Source: an uncultured Planktomarina sp. (GTDB lineage: Bacteria; Pseudomonadota; Alphaproteobacteria; Rhodobacterales; Rhodobacteraceae). From it: a stretch of DNA of 64,000 nucleotides. The stretch covers positions 124,001-188,000 of the forward strand of contig CALSQF010000001.1 of the NCBI GenBank assembly GCA_943788425.1, given 5' to 3'. The notes beneath the pieces were generated by a model. That model was not told the origin of the DNA. It made no database searches and was given only the letters and a program-made list of their open reading frames with translations. Every line of letters begins with the position of its first letter. The stretch's first letter is position 1. Position numbers and translations under genes: made by a program. This document shows, piece after piece, positions 48,842 through 58,745 of this stretch.

Positions 48842-50218
48842 TTAAAAGAAATCTATTGTAACTTGCAGCAAACGTTCCACTTCACTCACATCCGCGGAGA
48901 GGGCGAATAAGACCACATGGTCGCCCTCATCAATACGCAGCCTGCCAGAAGGTTTTAGGATTTTCTCTCCCTTGCGTACCGCGCCGACCAGCACGCCTTC
49001 GGGAAATTCAATATCTCGAATATTCTGACCCGCAATCGAAGAGGTCGATAAGACCTGCGCTTCAATGACTTCCGCTTCCGCATCACCAATGGAATAGACA
49101 CCCCGCACCCGCCCATGGCGAATATGACGCAAAATAGAGGATACGGTCGTCGCCCGAGGGTTCACATGCGCATCAATCCCCATCGCGCGCAGCAAAGGCT
49201 CCATTGATGGATCGTTAATCAAACAGATGGTCAGCGGACAGCCCATGGATTTGGCTCGAATGGCTGCGAGAAGATTGGTTTTGTCATCATCGGTTACTGC
49301 TAAGATCGCATCGCTGCGCTCAATATTGGCCTCAGATAGCATATCTGCATCCAAGCCGTCGCCATGAAGCACGATAGTTTTTTCTAACAGTTCTGCCGCT
49401 TGTTCGGCGGTAAACCGATCTTTCTCAATCACCTTTGCCCGGATGCGGCTGCTGCGGTTTTCCAGATTCTTAGCAACCGCAAACCCGACATTACCACCGC
49501 CCACGATGACGACACGATCTTGCACATGGGCGGTTTTTCCAAAAACCTCCAGCGCCCGTTGCACATCATGTTTTTGTACAAAGATATAGCAGGAATCTTC
49601 GGCAAAGAGTTGGTCGCCAGAGCTCGGAGCAAACAAGGTGCCATCACGCCGAATGGCCACTACCACAGCGGAGAGCGTTGAAAAGAGATCAGACAGTTGG
49701 CGCAAAGGCGTGTTGAGGACGGGACATCTGTCATCCAAGGTGATCCCAAGCAACTGCACATCACCGTTGAAGAAGAATTCAGTTTCAAAGGCAGCAGGCG
49801 TTTGCAATCGGCGTAATGCGGCCTCGGAGACCTCCTTCTCTGGGCTGATGACCACATCGATCGGCAGGTGATCGCGACGATATAGATCAGCATAGATTGC
49901 ATCTAAATAGCTTTGCGACCGCAGACGCGCAATTTTGCGCGGGATATTAAAGACCGAATGGGCCACCTGGCAGGTCACCATATTGACCTCATCAGAATGG
50001 GTGGCCGCGATAACCATATCGGCATCCTCTGCGCCGGCACGCGCCAAAATATCAGGATAGCTGGCAAAGCCAACAATGCCTTGCACATCCAAAGTGTCAG
50101 TCGCTCGGCGCACGAGATCAGAGTTGCGATCAACAACCGTCACGTCGTTTTTTTCATTGGCGAGATGACGCGCGATTTGCCAGCCAACCTGACCGGCTCC
50201 ACATATAATCACTTTCAT
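48842..50218 (-). CDS. trkA: TrkA potassium-transport regulatory subunit
   Basis: A 458-residue cytoplasmic NAD(H)-binding gating subunit made of two RCK modules. The first Rossmann motif is GAGQVGWQIARHL (residues 7-19) with VVDRNSDL; the second is VGGGNVGFAVAKNLE near residues 237-251. Each is followed by a TrkA_C domain (HVVLFALSADVSEVERLL at the end). It gates TrkH in response to nucleotides. It lies 77 bases after ntrX. Confidence 0.96.
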   Translation of the reverse strand: MKVIICGAGQVGWQIARHLANEKNDVTVVDRNSDLVRRATDTLDVQGIVGFASYPDILARAGAEDADMVIAATHSDEVNMVTCQVAHSVFNIPRKIARLRSQSYLDAIYADLYRRDHLPIDVVISPEKEVSEAALRRLQTPAAFETEFFFNGDVQLLGITLDDRCPVLNTPLRQLSDLFSTLSAVVVAIRRDGTLFAPSSGDQLFAEDSCYIFVQKHDVQRALEVFGKTAHVQDRVVIVGGGNVGFAVAKNLENRSSRIRAKVIEKDRFTAEQAAELLEKTIVLHGDGLDADMLSEANIERSDAILAVTDDDKTNLLAAIRAKSMGCPLTICLINDPSMEPLLRAMGIDAHVNPRATTVSSILRHIRHGRVRGVYSIGDAEAEVIEAQVLSTSSIAGQNIRDIEFPEGVLVGAVRKGEKILKPSGRLRIDEGDHVVLFALSADVSEVERLLQVTIDFF

Positions 50219-50295
50219 GGGTGGTGCCCCCTTGAAATCAGACGAACTCTGCCAGCGGGTGTGTCAGACCGCATGCAGAAGGTCAATTCTTTCAT

Positions 50296-51696
50296 TCACT
50301 CCGCCTCAAGCTGCGCGAGCCGCCCGCCGCTGCGATTTGAGGTCACCACGCCGAGTGATTTTAGCTTACGGTGTAGCGCGGAACGCTCCATACCGACAAA
50401 ACTGGCCGTGCGGCTGATATTACCGCCAAAGCGGTTGATTTGGGTCAAAAGGTATTCCCGCTCAAAAAGCTCCCGCGCCTCACGCAACGAATAGGTAGCA
50501 ACATTGCCCGAAATCACAATCTGGCCGTCCCGGCTGTCGCCCACGCCTGTGTCACTGGGCAATTCTTCGGGCTCAATATCTCCCGAGGGCGGACCCATAA
50601 TCAAAACGCGCTCCATAAGGTTCTTAAGCTGTCGAATATTTCCGGGCCAAATCATACTTTCTAAAGTCGTGGCTGCGTCTTCGCTCAAGCGACGACTTGG
50701 TAGGCCAAGCTTTTCGTGAAATTCGACCAAAAAATATTCCGCCAGAACGGAAATATCTTCGCGACGTTCCTCTAGGCTGGGCACGGCAATGGGCACCACT
50801 TTGAGGCGGTGATACAATTCTTCACGAAATGCGCCGCGCTCAATCTCATAAGGTAAATCTTTCGCCGTGGCTGAAATCACGCGAATGTCTACCTTCTGTG
50901 GGGCGGTGCCATCCACTCGCGTGAAGCTTTGGTCCACCAAAACCCGCAAAAGCCGCGCTTGCACCGCCAGCGGTAAATCTGCGACTTCGTCAAAAAATAA
51001 AATGCCGTTATGTGCCGATTCCAATAGGCCGATTTGGTGCAGCCGACCGTTCACCTCCACGCCAAAAAGTTTTGCATCTGCCGTCTCAGCATCCAAAGAC
51101 GCACAGTTGACCACGACCATCGGCGTCGTGCACCTGTTGGAATTGACGTGAATGTAGCGTGCCGCTGTCTCCTTGCCGACGCCCGATGGACCCATCAACA
51201 AAACCCGCCCATTTGACTTTGTCACCTTGTCGAGATTGCTCTTCAAGGTTTTGAAAACTGCACTTTGCCCAATAAGCTCCAAAGGGTGCTGATATCGGCT
51301 GCGCAGCGCTGTGTTTTCGCTTCGCAAATTGGCCACTTCCATGGCTCGGCGAATAACGACAATCAATTGATCAATATTAAAGGGTTTCTCGATGAAGTCG
51401 AACGCGCCTTGTTTGATGGCCGCAACCGCAATTTCGATGTTCCCATGACCGGAAATAATCACCACCGGTATATCCGGATAATTTGATTTCACCGACTTTA
51501 AAATATCGATCCCGTCCATCGCGCTGTCTTTTAGCCAGATGTCGAGGATCAACATAGCCGGGCGCTGATCCGCAATCAGACGCATGGCCGCATCCGAGGT
51601 GCCTGCGAGCCGCGTATTATAGCCTTCATCAATCAATATTTCGGAGATCAACTCGCGGATATCGCGCTCGTCATCAATAATCAAAATATCTGTCAT
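50296..51696 (-). CDS. ntrX: NtrX response regulator (AAA+ type, no GAFTGA loop)
   Basis: A 466-residue NtrC-family regulator. The receiver domain has phospho-acceptor Asp52 (LILDIWLKD) and Lys104 (FIEKPFN). The AAA+ domain has Walker A GPSGVGKE (169-176) and Walker B ILFFDE (232-237). The C-terminal Fis-type HTH ends RTASFVGMERSALHRKLKSLG. Between the Walker motifs the sigma54-contact GAFTGA is absent; the equivalent stretch reads FGVEVNGRLHQIGLLE. It overlaps ntrY by four bases. It responds to NtrY in nitrogen and redox control. Direct sigma54 activation is unlikely. Confidence 0.94.
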   Translation of the reverse strand: MTDILIIDDERDIRELISEILIDEGYNTRLAGTSDAAMRLIADQRPAMLILDIWLKDSAMDGIDILKSVKSNYPDIPVVIISGHGNIEIAVAAIKQGAFDFIEKPFNIDQLIVVIRRAMEVANLRSENTALRSRYQHPLELIGQSAVFKTLKSNLDKVTKSNGRVLLMGPSGVGKETAARYIHVNSNRCTTPMVVVNCASLDAETADAKLFGVEVNGRLHQIGLLESAHNGILFFDEVADLPLAVQARLLRVLVDQSFTRVDGTAPQKVDIRVISATAKDLPYEIERGAFREELYHRLKVVPIAVPSLEERREDISVLAEYFLVEFHEKLGLPSRRLSEDAATTLESMIWPGNIRQLKNLMERVLIMGPPSGDIEPEELPSDTGVGDSRDGQIVISGNVATYSLREARELFEREYLLTQINRFGGNISRTASFVGMERSALHRKLKSLGVVTSNRSGGRLAQLEAE

Positions 51697-53951
51697 GCTG
51701 GTATTCCTAGATCAATTTTCTGTGCAGCTCTATTAGCCAGACGGGGTATTTTAATAACAGCCTTGGCACCAGGCCACGCCTCTTCGTCAAAGGCCTCCGC
51801 ATCGTTAAGCGCAAATGTGCCGCCATGTTCTTCTATGGTTTTCACAACAATCGAGAGGCCAAGTCCCGTCCCAGAGACCCGATTGGTCACATAGGGCTCT
51901 AGAAGACGCGCGCGATCTTCGGGCAATCCGGTGCCATTGTCTGATATTTCCACCACGACCGACCGATCTGTCTGCGTTGCTAAAATACGAACTTCACCCT
52001 GATGATCTGGCTGCTGCGCTTTGCGATCACCGATGGATTCGCCGGCATTCTTCAACAAATTGGTGACGGCCCGACCAATCATCGAGGCATCCGCATCAAT
52101 CCAAAGCGCTTCATCCGGAAAATCCAATGTGAATTTCACATCTGGCTGCCCGCTTTCTTGCAACAAAACCGTCCCCCGAAGAAGGTCACCAAAATCTGTT
52201 GGGCGGCAATCTGGTTCTGGCATGCGCGCGAATTGCGAAAATTCATCGACAATTCGGCTCAGCTCATCGGTTTGGCGCACAATGACATCCGTCATACGTT
52301 CAAGCTGGTCTGAACCTCCGCCGACTTGTGGCGCAAATTTGCGTTTTATGCGTTCAGCAGATAGGCGGATAGGCGTCAAAGGATTCTTAATCTCATGGGC
52401 AATCCGCCGGGCAACATCGCCCCAAGCCGCCAAGCGTTGCGCCCTGACCAGGTCTGTTACATCTTCCAGAGCGATCACATAGCCCTCCGCATCGGACATT
52501 TCATCGGACCGGCGCGCAATGCGCACCAAAAGGCTCTCTAGCTTGCCCCTGCGTACTACCCGCACTTCACGCTGTGCCACATCCGAAAGGCTGGAGCAAA
52601 AATCTGTAAACATACTTGCCAACTCTGGCACCGCCTCCGCAAGGGCGCGCGGCTCGGCAGACCCAGGCAGATCCAATACCCGTTGGGCAGATTTGTTCAA
52701 AAACATAATATTGCCCGATTTATCTAGTCCAATGACGCCAGAGGTTACAGACGCCAGAACAGAATCAAAAAGCCTTCGGCGGCGCTCTGCTTGATCTGCA
52801 CTCTTTATTAAAGTGTCACGCTGACCCTTCAAACGATGGGTCATTTGATTGAAGTAACGCGCCAACATAGCGATTTCATCATCACCCTTGATATTTTCAA
52901 TCTGCGCATCCAAGTCCCCAGCACCCACCTGCTGCGCGGCAGCCGCCATCCGCCCCACGGGACTGGCCAATCTTTCGGCGAACCAAAGCCCAAGCCAAGT
53001 CGCTGTCAAAATCAAAATCACCGCAAAGGCAAGATACAGCAAGCCAAAGTCAAACAAGAGCCGTCCACGTTCCGATTCAAGCTGATTATAGTAGCGCGCG
53101 GTTTCTGTTGTCTCTTCGAGCAAAGCTAAAAGAGACCCCTCAACACTACGAGTGAGATATAGGTAGTGATTGGTGTAACTTTGCAATCGGATGAGCGCGC
53201 GCATCTCATTGCTTGACCAATCCGTAATAATCACCGGCTCTAGTCCATCGGCGGCTGTAATTTGCGCTTCGCTTGGCTGTTCGTAATCAAACAAATAGGA
53301 GGACGGGCCGCGTAGCCGCAACTCTCCTAGATTATTGATGATGTATATTTCTTTGAAGCCTCGCTCAAACTGGGTCTGAAGGCGGATGAGCAAAGGGCTG
53401 AGCTGGCTGTCCATATCCATGCTACGAGAAAAAAACTCCCTTTGGTTCAACGAATTCAGACGTTGCGCGAAAATCTGTGCATCCGAAATGACCCCGTTGC
53501 GAGTCTGGGTCTCATAGGCCTGCGCAGCGCTTAAAGAAGCTCCCACAGCATTGCGCACCCTTTCAGAAAACCACCCTTCCAAGGCTTGATTGACCGAGAG
53601 CACCGCAAATATCGCAACCAAAATAGTTGGGAATAACGCAATTACGCCGAAGGCCGTTGTGAGGCGGAAATGTAACCGTGAGCCTGCCGATTGCGCCCGC
53701 CGGGCAGCAGCCAGCTGAACAATTCGGCGGATCAGCAGGGTTGTAATAAACAAAATATAAACAAAATCTGCGGTCAAAATAAACCGCAGCGAAGCCCGCC
53801 CGCCTTTGATCGGCTGCATGGCATAGAAGGTGAGAAACACCAACAACGGCCCCGTAACCACCAATACAAAGGTCAAGTTCGAGTTGACCTGCGGGTTTGC
53901 GCGCAGATCCGCAATTTTGTCTAATAGAGAACTGACAAGCCCTTGGCGCAT
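51693..53951 (-). CDS. ntrY: NtrY sensor histidine kinase
   Basis: A 752-residue membrane kinase. Three or four hydrophobic helices (near residues 27-100) precede a periplasmic sensor domain, another helix (LYLAFAVILILTATWLGLWF), a HAMP domain, a PAS domain (SGVIGLDKSGNIMFLNKSA), the HisKA site ARRIAHEIKNPLTPIRLSAER and the ATPase domain (ISDNGTGLPED, GTGLGLSIV). The start at 53951 (MRQGLVSSLL) is preferred over one 54 bases upstream. It phosphorylates NtrX and follows ntrC by 75 bases. Confidence 0.93.
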   Translation of the reverse strand: MRQGLVSSLLDKIADLRANPQVNSNLTFVLVVTGPLLVFLTFYAMQPIKGGRASLRFILTADFVYILFITTLLIRRIVQLAAARRAQSAGSRLHFRLTTAFGVIALFPTILVAIFAVLSVNQALEGWFSERVRNAVGASLSAAQAYETQTRNGVISDAQIFAQRLNSLNQREFFSRSMDMDSQLSPLLIRLQTQFERGFKEIYIINNLGELRLRGPSSYLFDYEQPSEAQITAADGLEPVIITDWSSNEMRALIRLQSYTNHYLYLTRSVEGSLLALLEETTETARYYNQLESERGRLLFDFGLLYLAFAVILILTATWLGLWFAERLASPVGRMAAAAQQVGAGDLDAQIENIKGDDEIAMLARYFNQMTHRLKGQRDTLIKSADQAERRRRLFDSVLASVTSGVIGLDKSGNIMFLNKSAQRVLDLPGSAEPRALAEAVPELASMFTDFCSSLSDVAQREVRVVRRGKLESLLVRIARRSDEMSDAEGYVIALEDVTDLVRAQRLAAWGDVARRIAHEIKNPLTPIRLSAERIKRKFAPQVGGGSDQLERMTDVIVRQTDELSRIVDEFSQFARMPEPDCRPTDFGDLLRGTVLLQESGQPDVKFTLDFPDEALWIDADASMIGRAVTNLLKNAGESIGDRKAQQPDHQGEVRILATQTDRSVVVEISDNGTGLPEDRARLLEPYVTNRVSGTGLGLSIVVKTIEEHGGTFALNDAEAFDEEAWPGAKAVIKIPRLANRAAQKIDLGIPA

Positions 53952-54026
53952 TTCAGCTGACCCTTTTGATGACCATGCGCCGCACGCACTTCGGAAAAGT
54001 GCCAAAATACCACGCCTGTTGCGTTT

Positions 54027-55385
54027 TTACATCATTTTGCGCCGACGTGTCACTACAATTTCGAGATCACTGATCTTTTTGCGCAGGGTATTGCGATTGA
54101 TGCCGAGCAAATTTGCGCATTTGGCTTGGTTGCCAGAGGTTGCCGCCAGTGAAATCTCAATCAGAGGCACTTCAATTTCGCGCAAAATTCTTTGATACAC
54201 CCCGTCCGGCGGCAGGTTGGCGCCGTGAAGGTCAAAATACCGCTGCACATGCAGCCCGACAGATTCGGCTAGGCTTTCGGAGGGTAACAATGCGCTCATC
54301 GCGCCGCTTGGCCCTGCTTTTTGTAAAACCTCTTTAACAGCATTGCCATCCAGCAATGTGTTTGGCGATTCCATCATCAGTTGACCGATCACATTCTGCA
54401 ATTGCCGCACGTTGCCCGGCCAGTTGTAATCGCGCAGCGCCGCGACGCCGGCCGGGCTGAGCTCAAACTTGACATCCGACTGCAACATCGCAATGAAATG
54501 CTGTGCCAGGACTGAAATATCCTCAACCCGCTCACGCAGGGCTGGCACGGTCAGCTGAAGACTCGACAGGCGAAAAAACAAATCATTGCGGAAATTTCCA
54601 TTTTGTACATCTGCCAAAATATTGGGGGCGGCCGAAGAGACCAAACGCAAGTTTTGATTACCCGGCTCCCCCAAAATATGTAGCAATCTCAATTGGGCCA
54701 CGGGGCTCAGGTCGCTCACCCCATCCAAAATCAACGTCCCAGAGCCGCAGCGCATGAGCGCATCGCGAATGGTCGATTGGCTTTCCATCATCTCAGGATG
54801 CAAAACCACCATCGGTTGATCCGCGCGTTTTGAAAACTTATGTAAACTTAAGGCAATCAGGGACTTCCCCGTGCCGGCCTCACCTAACACAAGAACAGGC
54901 GCAGGCGCATTCATAGCGCGGGCGATCAACCGATAAAGCGTTTGCATCGCCGCCGATTGACCCACCAGCGGGATATCCGCATCCTGCGCTTCGGTCATCT
55001 GCGCTATGGCTTGCGGCGGACGGCGGCGCTCCAATGCTTTGGCCGCACGATGCATCAATTCGGGCAAATCAAAGGGTTTGGGCAGGTAATCAAAGGCCTT
55101 GGCCTCATTGGCGCGTATCGCGGTCACAATTGTGTTTTGAGCAGAGATAATGATGACCGGAAGATTGGGGCGCATCTTTGTGATTTTTGGCAGATTCTCC
55201 AGGCCGTTACCATCCGGCATGACCACATCGGATACCACCAAATCGCCTTTGCCATCCTCGACCCAGCGCATCAAGGTGATCAGCGAGGATGTTGCGTGCA
55301 CTTTACATCCAGCCCGTGTGAAGGCCTGGGTTAAGACCGTTCGAATCGTTCGGTCGTCATCGGCGATTAGAATCGTTCCATCCAT
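54027..55385 (-). CDS. ntrC: NtrC nitrogen response regulator, Rhodobacterales type
   Basis: A 452-residue regulator. The receiver has Asp53 (VSDVVMPDGNG) and Lys103 (YLPKPFD). The AAA+ domain has Walker A GEAGTGKS (168-175). The GAFTGA loop is missing, and the Walker B Glu is Gly (LILDGVSD). A Fis-type HTH (GNQAKCANLLGINRNTLRKK) ends the protein. In Rhodobacter capsulatus an NtrC without GAFTGA activates the sigma70 enzyme, so the same is expected here. ATG 55385 is chosen by GTAGGAG upstream and the receiver start; the open frame continues into ntrB. It follows ntrB. Confidence 0.93.
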   Translation of the reverse strand: MDGTILIADDDRTIRTVLTQAFTRAGCKVHATSSLITLMRWVEDGKGDLVVSDVVMPDGNGLENLPKITKMRPNLPVIIISAQNTIVTAIRANEAKAFDYLPKPFDLPELMHRAAKALERRRPPQAIAQMTEAQDADIPLVGQSAAMQTLYRLIARAMNAPAPVLVLGEAGTGKSLIALSLHKFSKRADQPMVVLHPEMMESQSTIRDALMRCGSGTLILDGVSDLSPVAQLRLLHILGEPGNQNLRLVSSAAPNILADVQNGNFRNDLFFRLSSLQLTVPALRERVEDISVLAQHFIAMLQSDVKFELSPAGVAALRDYNWPGNVRQLQNVIGQLMMESPNTLLDGNAVKEVLQKAGPSGAMSALLPSESLAESVGLHVQRYFDLHGANLPPDGVYQRILREIEVPLIEISLAATSGNQAKCANLLGINRNTLRKKISDLEIVVTRRRKMM

Positions 55386-55389
55386 AGCG

Positions 55390-56454
55390 TTAACTCCTAC
55401 TCTCGTTTTGTATCGCCAATGATACTCTGAAATTCGTATGGCCTGGCTGTGATGCGACACTGATCCAAGCGCGATGCTGAGCGATGATTTTAGACACCAG
55501 GGCCAATCCGAGCCCCTTGCCATTGTTTTTTGTGGTCACAAACGGCTCAAAAACATGATTGGCCAGCGCCTTGGGTAAGCCCGGGCCGTTGTCGATGATC
55601 TCCACATGCAACGGCAGGCGGCGTCCTGTCCCATCCGGCAGCGGCAGACGCAAGCTTGGGTCGTAGAAGGTGCGAATAGTCACTTTTCCCTCTCGACCCA
55701 AAGCCTCACAGGCGTTTTTGACCAAATTAAGAAAGACCTGCACCATTTGATCCGCATCTGCCCAGACTTCCGGTAGGGAGGGGTCATAGTTCTTGTGAAT
55801 CTGGATCTCACCAGCAAATCCAAACAAGGCCGAGCGTGCGGCTCTATCGAGCACATCATGAATATTTACAAAGGCACAACTTGGCGGCGTGACATCGCCG
55901 AATTGTTCGACCTGATCAAGAAGGCTGACAATGCGTTTGCTTTCTTGGACAATCAGATCCGTCATTTCAAGATCTTCAGCAGGCAGAGACAATGATAAAA
56001 ACTGCGCCGCGCCCGTGATGCCGGCCAGTGGATTTTTGATCTCATGGGCAAGCATTTCAGCCATGCCAATGGCAGAATGCGCTGCCGAAAGCGGCGCGGT
56101 TTCTCCAAATTGACTGCCGAGCGTTTCATGTTCAATGAGCAAAATCATGATCTGCTCCTCTGCCCCTGTCATCGGACAAAGATGGACTGCACAGGTCTGG
56201 GGTGCCGTTGCACGACCGTGGGTTGTGATCTGCGAAATAACGATGGGCCGCGAGGTCGCGCGTGCCCGCTTAAGGCCTACTGGCAAAATTTCCTCCCCCC
56301 TCAGGTAGTTCCAAATGGGTTGACCTAGGATAACCTTGGCGGAAATTCCGAGGAATTGTTCGGCGGCCAGGTTCAACTCTTGCACGTTATCATCGCCCGT
56401 CACCAGCAAGGCGGGGATTGGAAGCTGTGACCAAAGTTCTCGATATAGTCTCAC
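55390..56454 (-). CDS. ntrB: NtrB nitrogen sensor histidine kinase
   Basis: A 354-residue soluble kinase. The N-terminal PAS domain (PIPALLVTGDDNVQELNLAA) is followed by the HisKA phosphosite His137 (MLAHEIKNPLAGITGAAQFL) and the ATPase domain with NLVKNACEAL, IDNGPGLP and NGKGLGLALV. NtrB phosphorylates or dephosphorylates NtrC depending on PII. Its ATG overlaps the dusB stop by four bases, the classic nifR3-ntrB-ntrC order, and ntrC starts 4 bases after its stop. Confidence 0.95.
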   Translation of the reverse strand: MRLYRELWSQLPIPALLVTGDDNVQELNLAAEQFLGISAKVILGQPIWNYLRGEEILPVGLKRARATSRPIVISQITTHGRATAPQTCAVHLCPMTGAEEQIMILLIEHETLGSQFGETAPLSAAHSAIGMAEMLAHEIKNPLAGITGAAQFLSLSLPAEDLEMTDLIVQESKRIVSLLDQVEQFGDVTPPSCAFVNIHDVLDRAARSALFGFAGEIQIHKNYDPSLPEVWADADQMVQVFLNLVKNACEALGREGKVTIRTFYDPSLRLPLPDGTGRRLPLHVEIIDNGPGLPKALANHVFEPFVTTKNNGKGLGLALVSKIIAQHRAWISVASQPGHTNFRVSLAIQNESRS

Positions 56455-57437
56455 GCCGCCACACCTGCGGAAGGCACCTCGACGGCGCGCCAGATCAGCT
56501 CGCGAATTTCAGCAAGATCAAAGGATCTCAATACCGACTGGCGCAGCTCAGGAGCCACATTCAAGCCATCTAAATACCAACCCAAATGCTTGCGGGCGTT
56601 TTTAAGCCCAAGCGTGCCCCGGTAGAAGTCAACGATTGCCTGATGATGCTGTAAAATTAACTGTGCCAGTTCAGAACCGTGGGGGATATTTGGCGCTGGG
56701 GTGCCATAGAGCGCTGACGCGATTTGCGCCAATAGCCAAGGCGCGCCCTGCGCCCCGCGCCCCACCATGACCCCATCGGCGCCCGATTGCTGCAAAGCCT
56801 GGCGCGCAGAGGCCACATCCACAATATCGCCATTGGCAATCACGGGAATCGACACAGCCCGCTTCACCCGGCCAATGGCCTGCCAATCAGCTGCGCCTTT
56901 GTAAAACTGGCAGCGCGTGCGCCCATGCACTGTGATCATTTTCACACCCGCGGCCTCAGCCCGTTTGGCGATCTCTGGGGCGTTGAGGCTGTTGTCGTCC
57001 CAACCAAGACGCATCTTCAAAGTGACATCCAGCGATGTAGCTTGCACAACCGCCTCGACCAACTCCATGGCAAAATCTGGCGTGCGCATGAGAGCCGAGC
57101 CTGACTGGCCGCTGGTGACCTTTTTGGCAGGACAGCCCATGTTAATGTCGATTATTTTTGCGCCGTTGGCCTCAATAATCCGGGCCGCTTCGGCCATCAA
57201 ATAGGCGTCACATCCGGCAATTTGCACCGACGTGCTTTCGATCCCGAAACCAAGCTCCGCTCTTTCGCGCACACCTGGCCTTTTTTGCACCATCTCGTGG
57301 CTGGCCACCATTTCGGACACAACAAGACCAGCCCCAAAGGACTGAACCAAATTGCGAAAAGGCACATCTGTGATGCCAGCCAGAGGGGCCAACAGAACAG
57401 GAGGAAAAACAGTTTGATTTCCTAATACGAAGGTCAA
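56451..57437 (-). CDS. dusB: tRNA-dihydrouridine synthase DusB (NifR3)
   Basis: A 328-residue FMN enzyme reducing uridine in tRNA with NADPH. The TIM barrel starts with VLLAPLAGITDVPFRNL. The catalytic cysteine is Cys102 in DINMGCPAKKVTSGQSGSALM, and FMN contacts occur in VHGRTRCQFYKG and IANGDI. It is first in the run dusB-ntrB-ntrC-ntrY-ntrX-trkA-trkH-hfq-hflX. The 165-base gap to divergent ispDF should hold both promoters. Confidence 0.95.
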   Translation of the reverse strand: MTFVLGNQTVFPPVLLAPLAGITDVPFRNLVQSFGAGLVVSEMVASHEMVQKRPGVRERAELGFGIESTSVQIAGCDAYLMAEAARIIEANGAKIIDINMGCPAKKVTSGQSGSALMRTPDFAMELVEAVVQATSLDVTLKMRLGWDDNSLNAPEIAKRAEAAGVKMITVHGRTRCQFYKGAADWQAIGRVKRAVSIPVIANGDIVDVASARQALQQSGADGVMVGRGAQGAPWLLAQIASALYGTPAPNIPHGSELAQLILQHHQAIVDFYRGTLGLKNARKHLGWYLDGLNVAPELRQSVLRSFDLAEIRELIWRAVEVPSAGVAA

Positions 57438-57602
57438 GATCCCATCTCCAAACGTTCAACAAATCCACACGATCTGACCCGCGGGCGACAAGCCCTTCTT
57501 CACGTTACATCCGCATTTTTATACATTTGCACAAAAATTGAGCAAAATTCCAGCCAAAACCAAGGATTGCATGCAGAAAATCAAAAGATATAAGCACAAC
57601 CT

Positions 57603-58745
57603 ATGACAGATGCACCCAAAACTATCGCGATTGTACTGGCGGCCGGCCGTGGCACGCGCGCTGGCGGCACAGTGCCGAAACAATGGCGAATGCTCCTGGG
57701 CAGGCCACTTACAGCTTGGTCTGTGGATGCGTTTATGTCTCACGCCGAAATTGGTGCGGTCGTGGTGGTGCATCACCCGGAGGATCAAGATCGGATCGCG
57801 CAGCTGCCGGCAGCGGTGCGCTCCCTGCACGGCGGCGCAAACCGCGACGATTCTGTGCGTTGCGCCCTTGAGGCTCTCAAAGATCAGGCCCCAGATTATG
57901 TTTTGATCCACGATGCCGCCCGCCCATGTGTGACCCACTCTGTGATCTCTCATTGCGTTGAGGCCATGCGCGCCCAGGGCGCAGCGGCGCCCGCAGTCGC
58001 GGTGCAAGACACCTTGTGGCGCGGCGGTGATACAGTGACGGCGCAAGTAGATCGCAGTGATCTATGGCGGGCCCAAACGCCCCAGTGCTTTTCTTATCCG
58101 GTGATTTATGCGGCACATGCGGCCGCGACAGACCCGGCGACGGATGATGTGCAAGTTGTTCGCGCCGCGGGACACCCGGTTGCCATTGTCCCCGGAGAGG
58201 CCGATAATCTGAAAGTAACAGTGCCCGGTGACTTTGCCCGGGCGGAACGAATTTTGCGAGGCCGCATGAAACTACGTTTGGGCAACGGGTTTGACGTTCA
58301 TAAATTTGGACCGGGTACAGAGATCACGCTTTGCGGTGTCACCCTGCCCCATAAGGCCGGTCTGCTGGGCCATTCGGATGCAGATGTTGGGATGCATGCG
58401 GTGACCGATGCCATTTATGGCGCATTGGCACGCGGCGATATTGGTCAACATTTTCCACCCTCCGATCCCCAATGGAAGGGCGCCCCCTCGGATATTTTCC
58501 TAAAACACGCGGTGCAGCTGGCCAAAGACCTTGGCTTTCACATTGAAAACGTGGATTGCACCTTGATTTGCGAATTTCCAAAAATCGGCCCCCATGCACA
58601 AGCGATGCAGGCGCGGATGGCACAGATCATGGGTCTGGAGTGCGATCAAGTCTCCATCAAAGCCACCACGTCGGAAACCCTTGGGTTTACGGGGCGCGAA
58701 GAGGGCATTGCAGCCATCGCCACCGCGGCCTTGGTGAGCCAATGA
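57603..58745 (+). CDS. ispDF: Bifunctional IspD/IspF of the MEP isoprenoid pathway
   Basis: A 380-residue fusion. Residues 1-220 are IspD (MEP cytidylyltransferase), with the nucleotide loop AAGRGTRAGGTVPKQWR and VLIHDAARPCV. From residue 222 (MKLRLGNGFDVHKFGPG) comes IspF (MEcPP synthase), with the metal-site GFDVHKF and LGHSDADVGMHAV. The fusion is common in alphaproteobacteria; IspE, which acts between them, is elsewhere. The stop overlaps pgpA, making an ispDF-pgpA-cinA operon. Confidence 0.97.
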   Translation: MTDAPKTIAIVLAAGRGTRAGGTVPKQWRMLLGRPLTAWSVDAFMSHAEIGAVVVVHHPEDQDRIAQLPAAVRSLHGGANRDDSVRCALEALKDQAPDYVLIHDAARPCVTHSVISHCVEAMRAQGAAAPAVAVQDTLWRGGDTVTAQVDRSDLWRAQTPQCFSYPVIYAAHAAATDPATDDVQVVRAAGHPVAIVPGEADNLKVTVPGDFARAERILRGRMKLRLGNGFDVHKFGPGTEITLCGVTLPHKAGLLGHSDADVGMHAVTDAIYGALARGDIGQHFPPSDPQWKGAPSDIFLKHAVQLAKDLGFHIENVDCTLICEFPKIGPHAQAMQARMAQIMGLECDQVSIKATTSETLGFTGREEGIAAIATAALVSQ

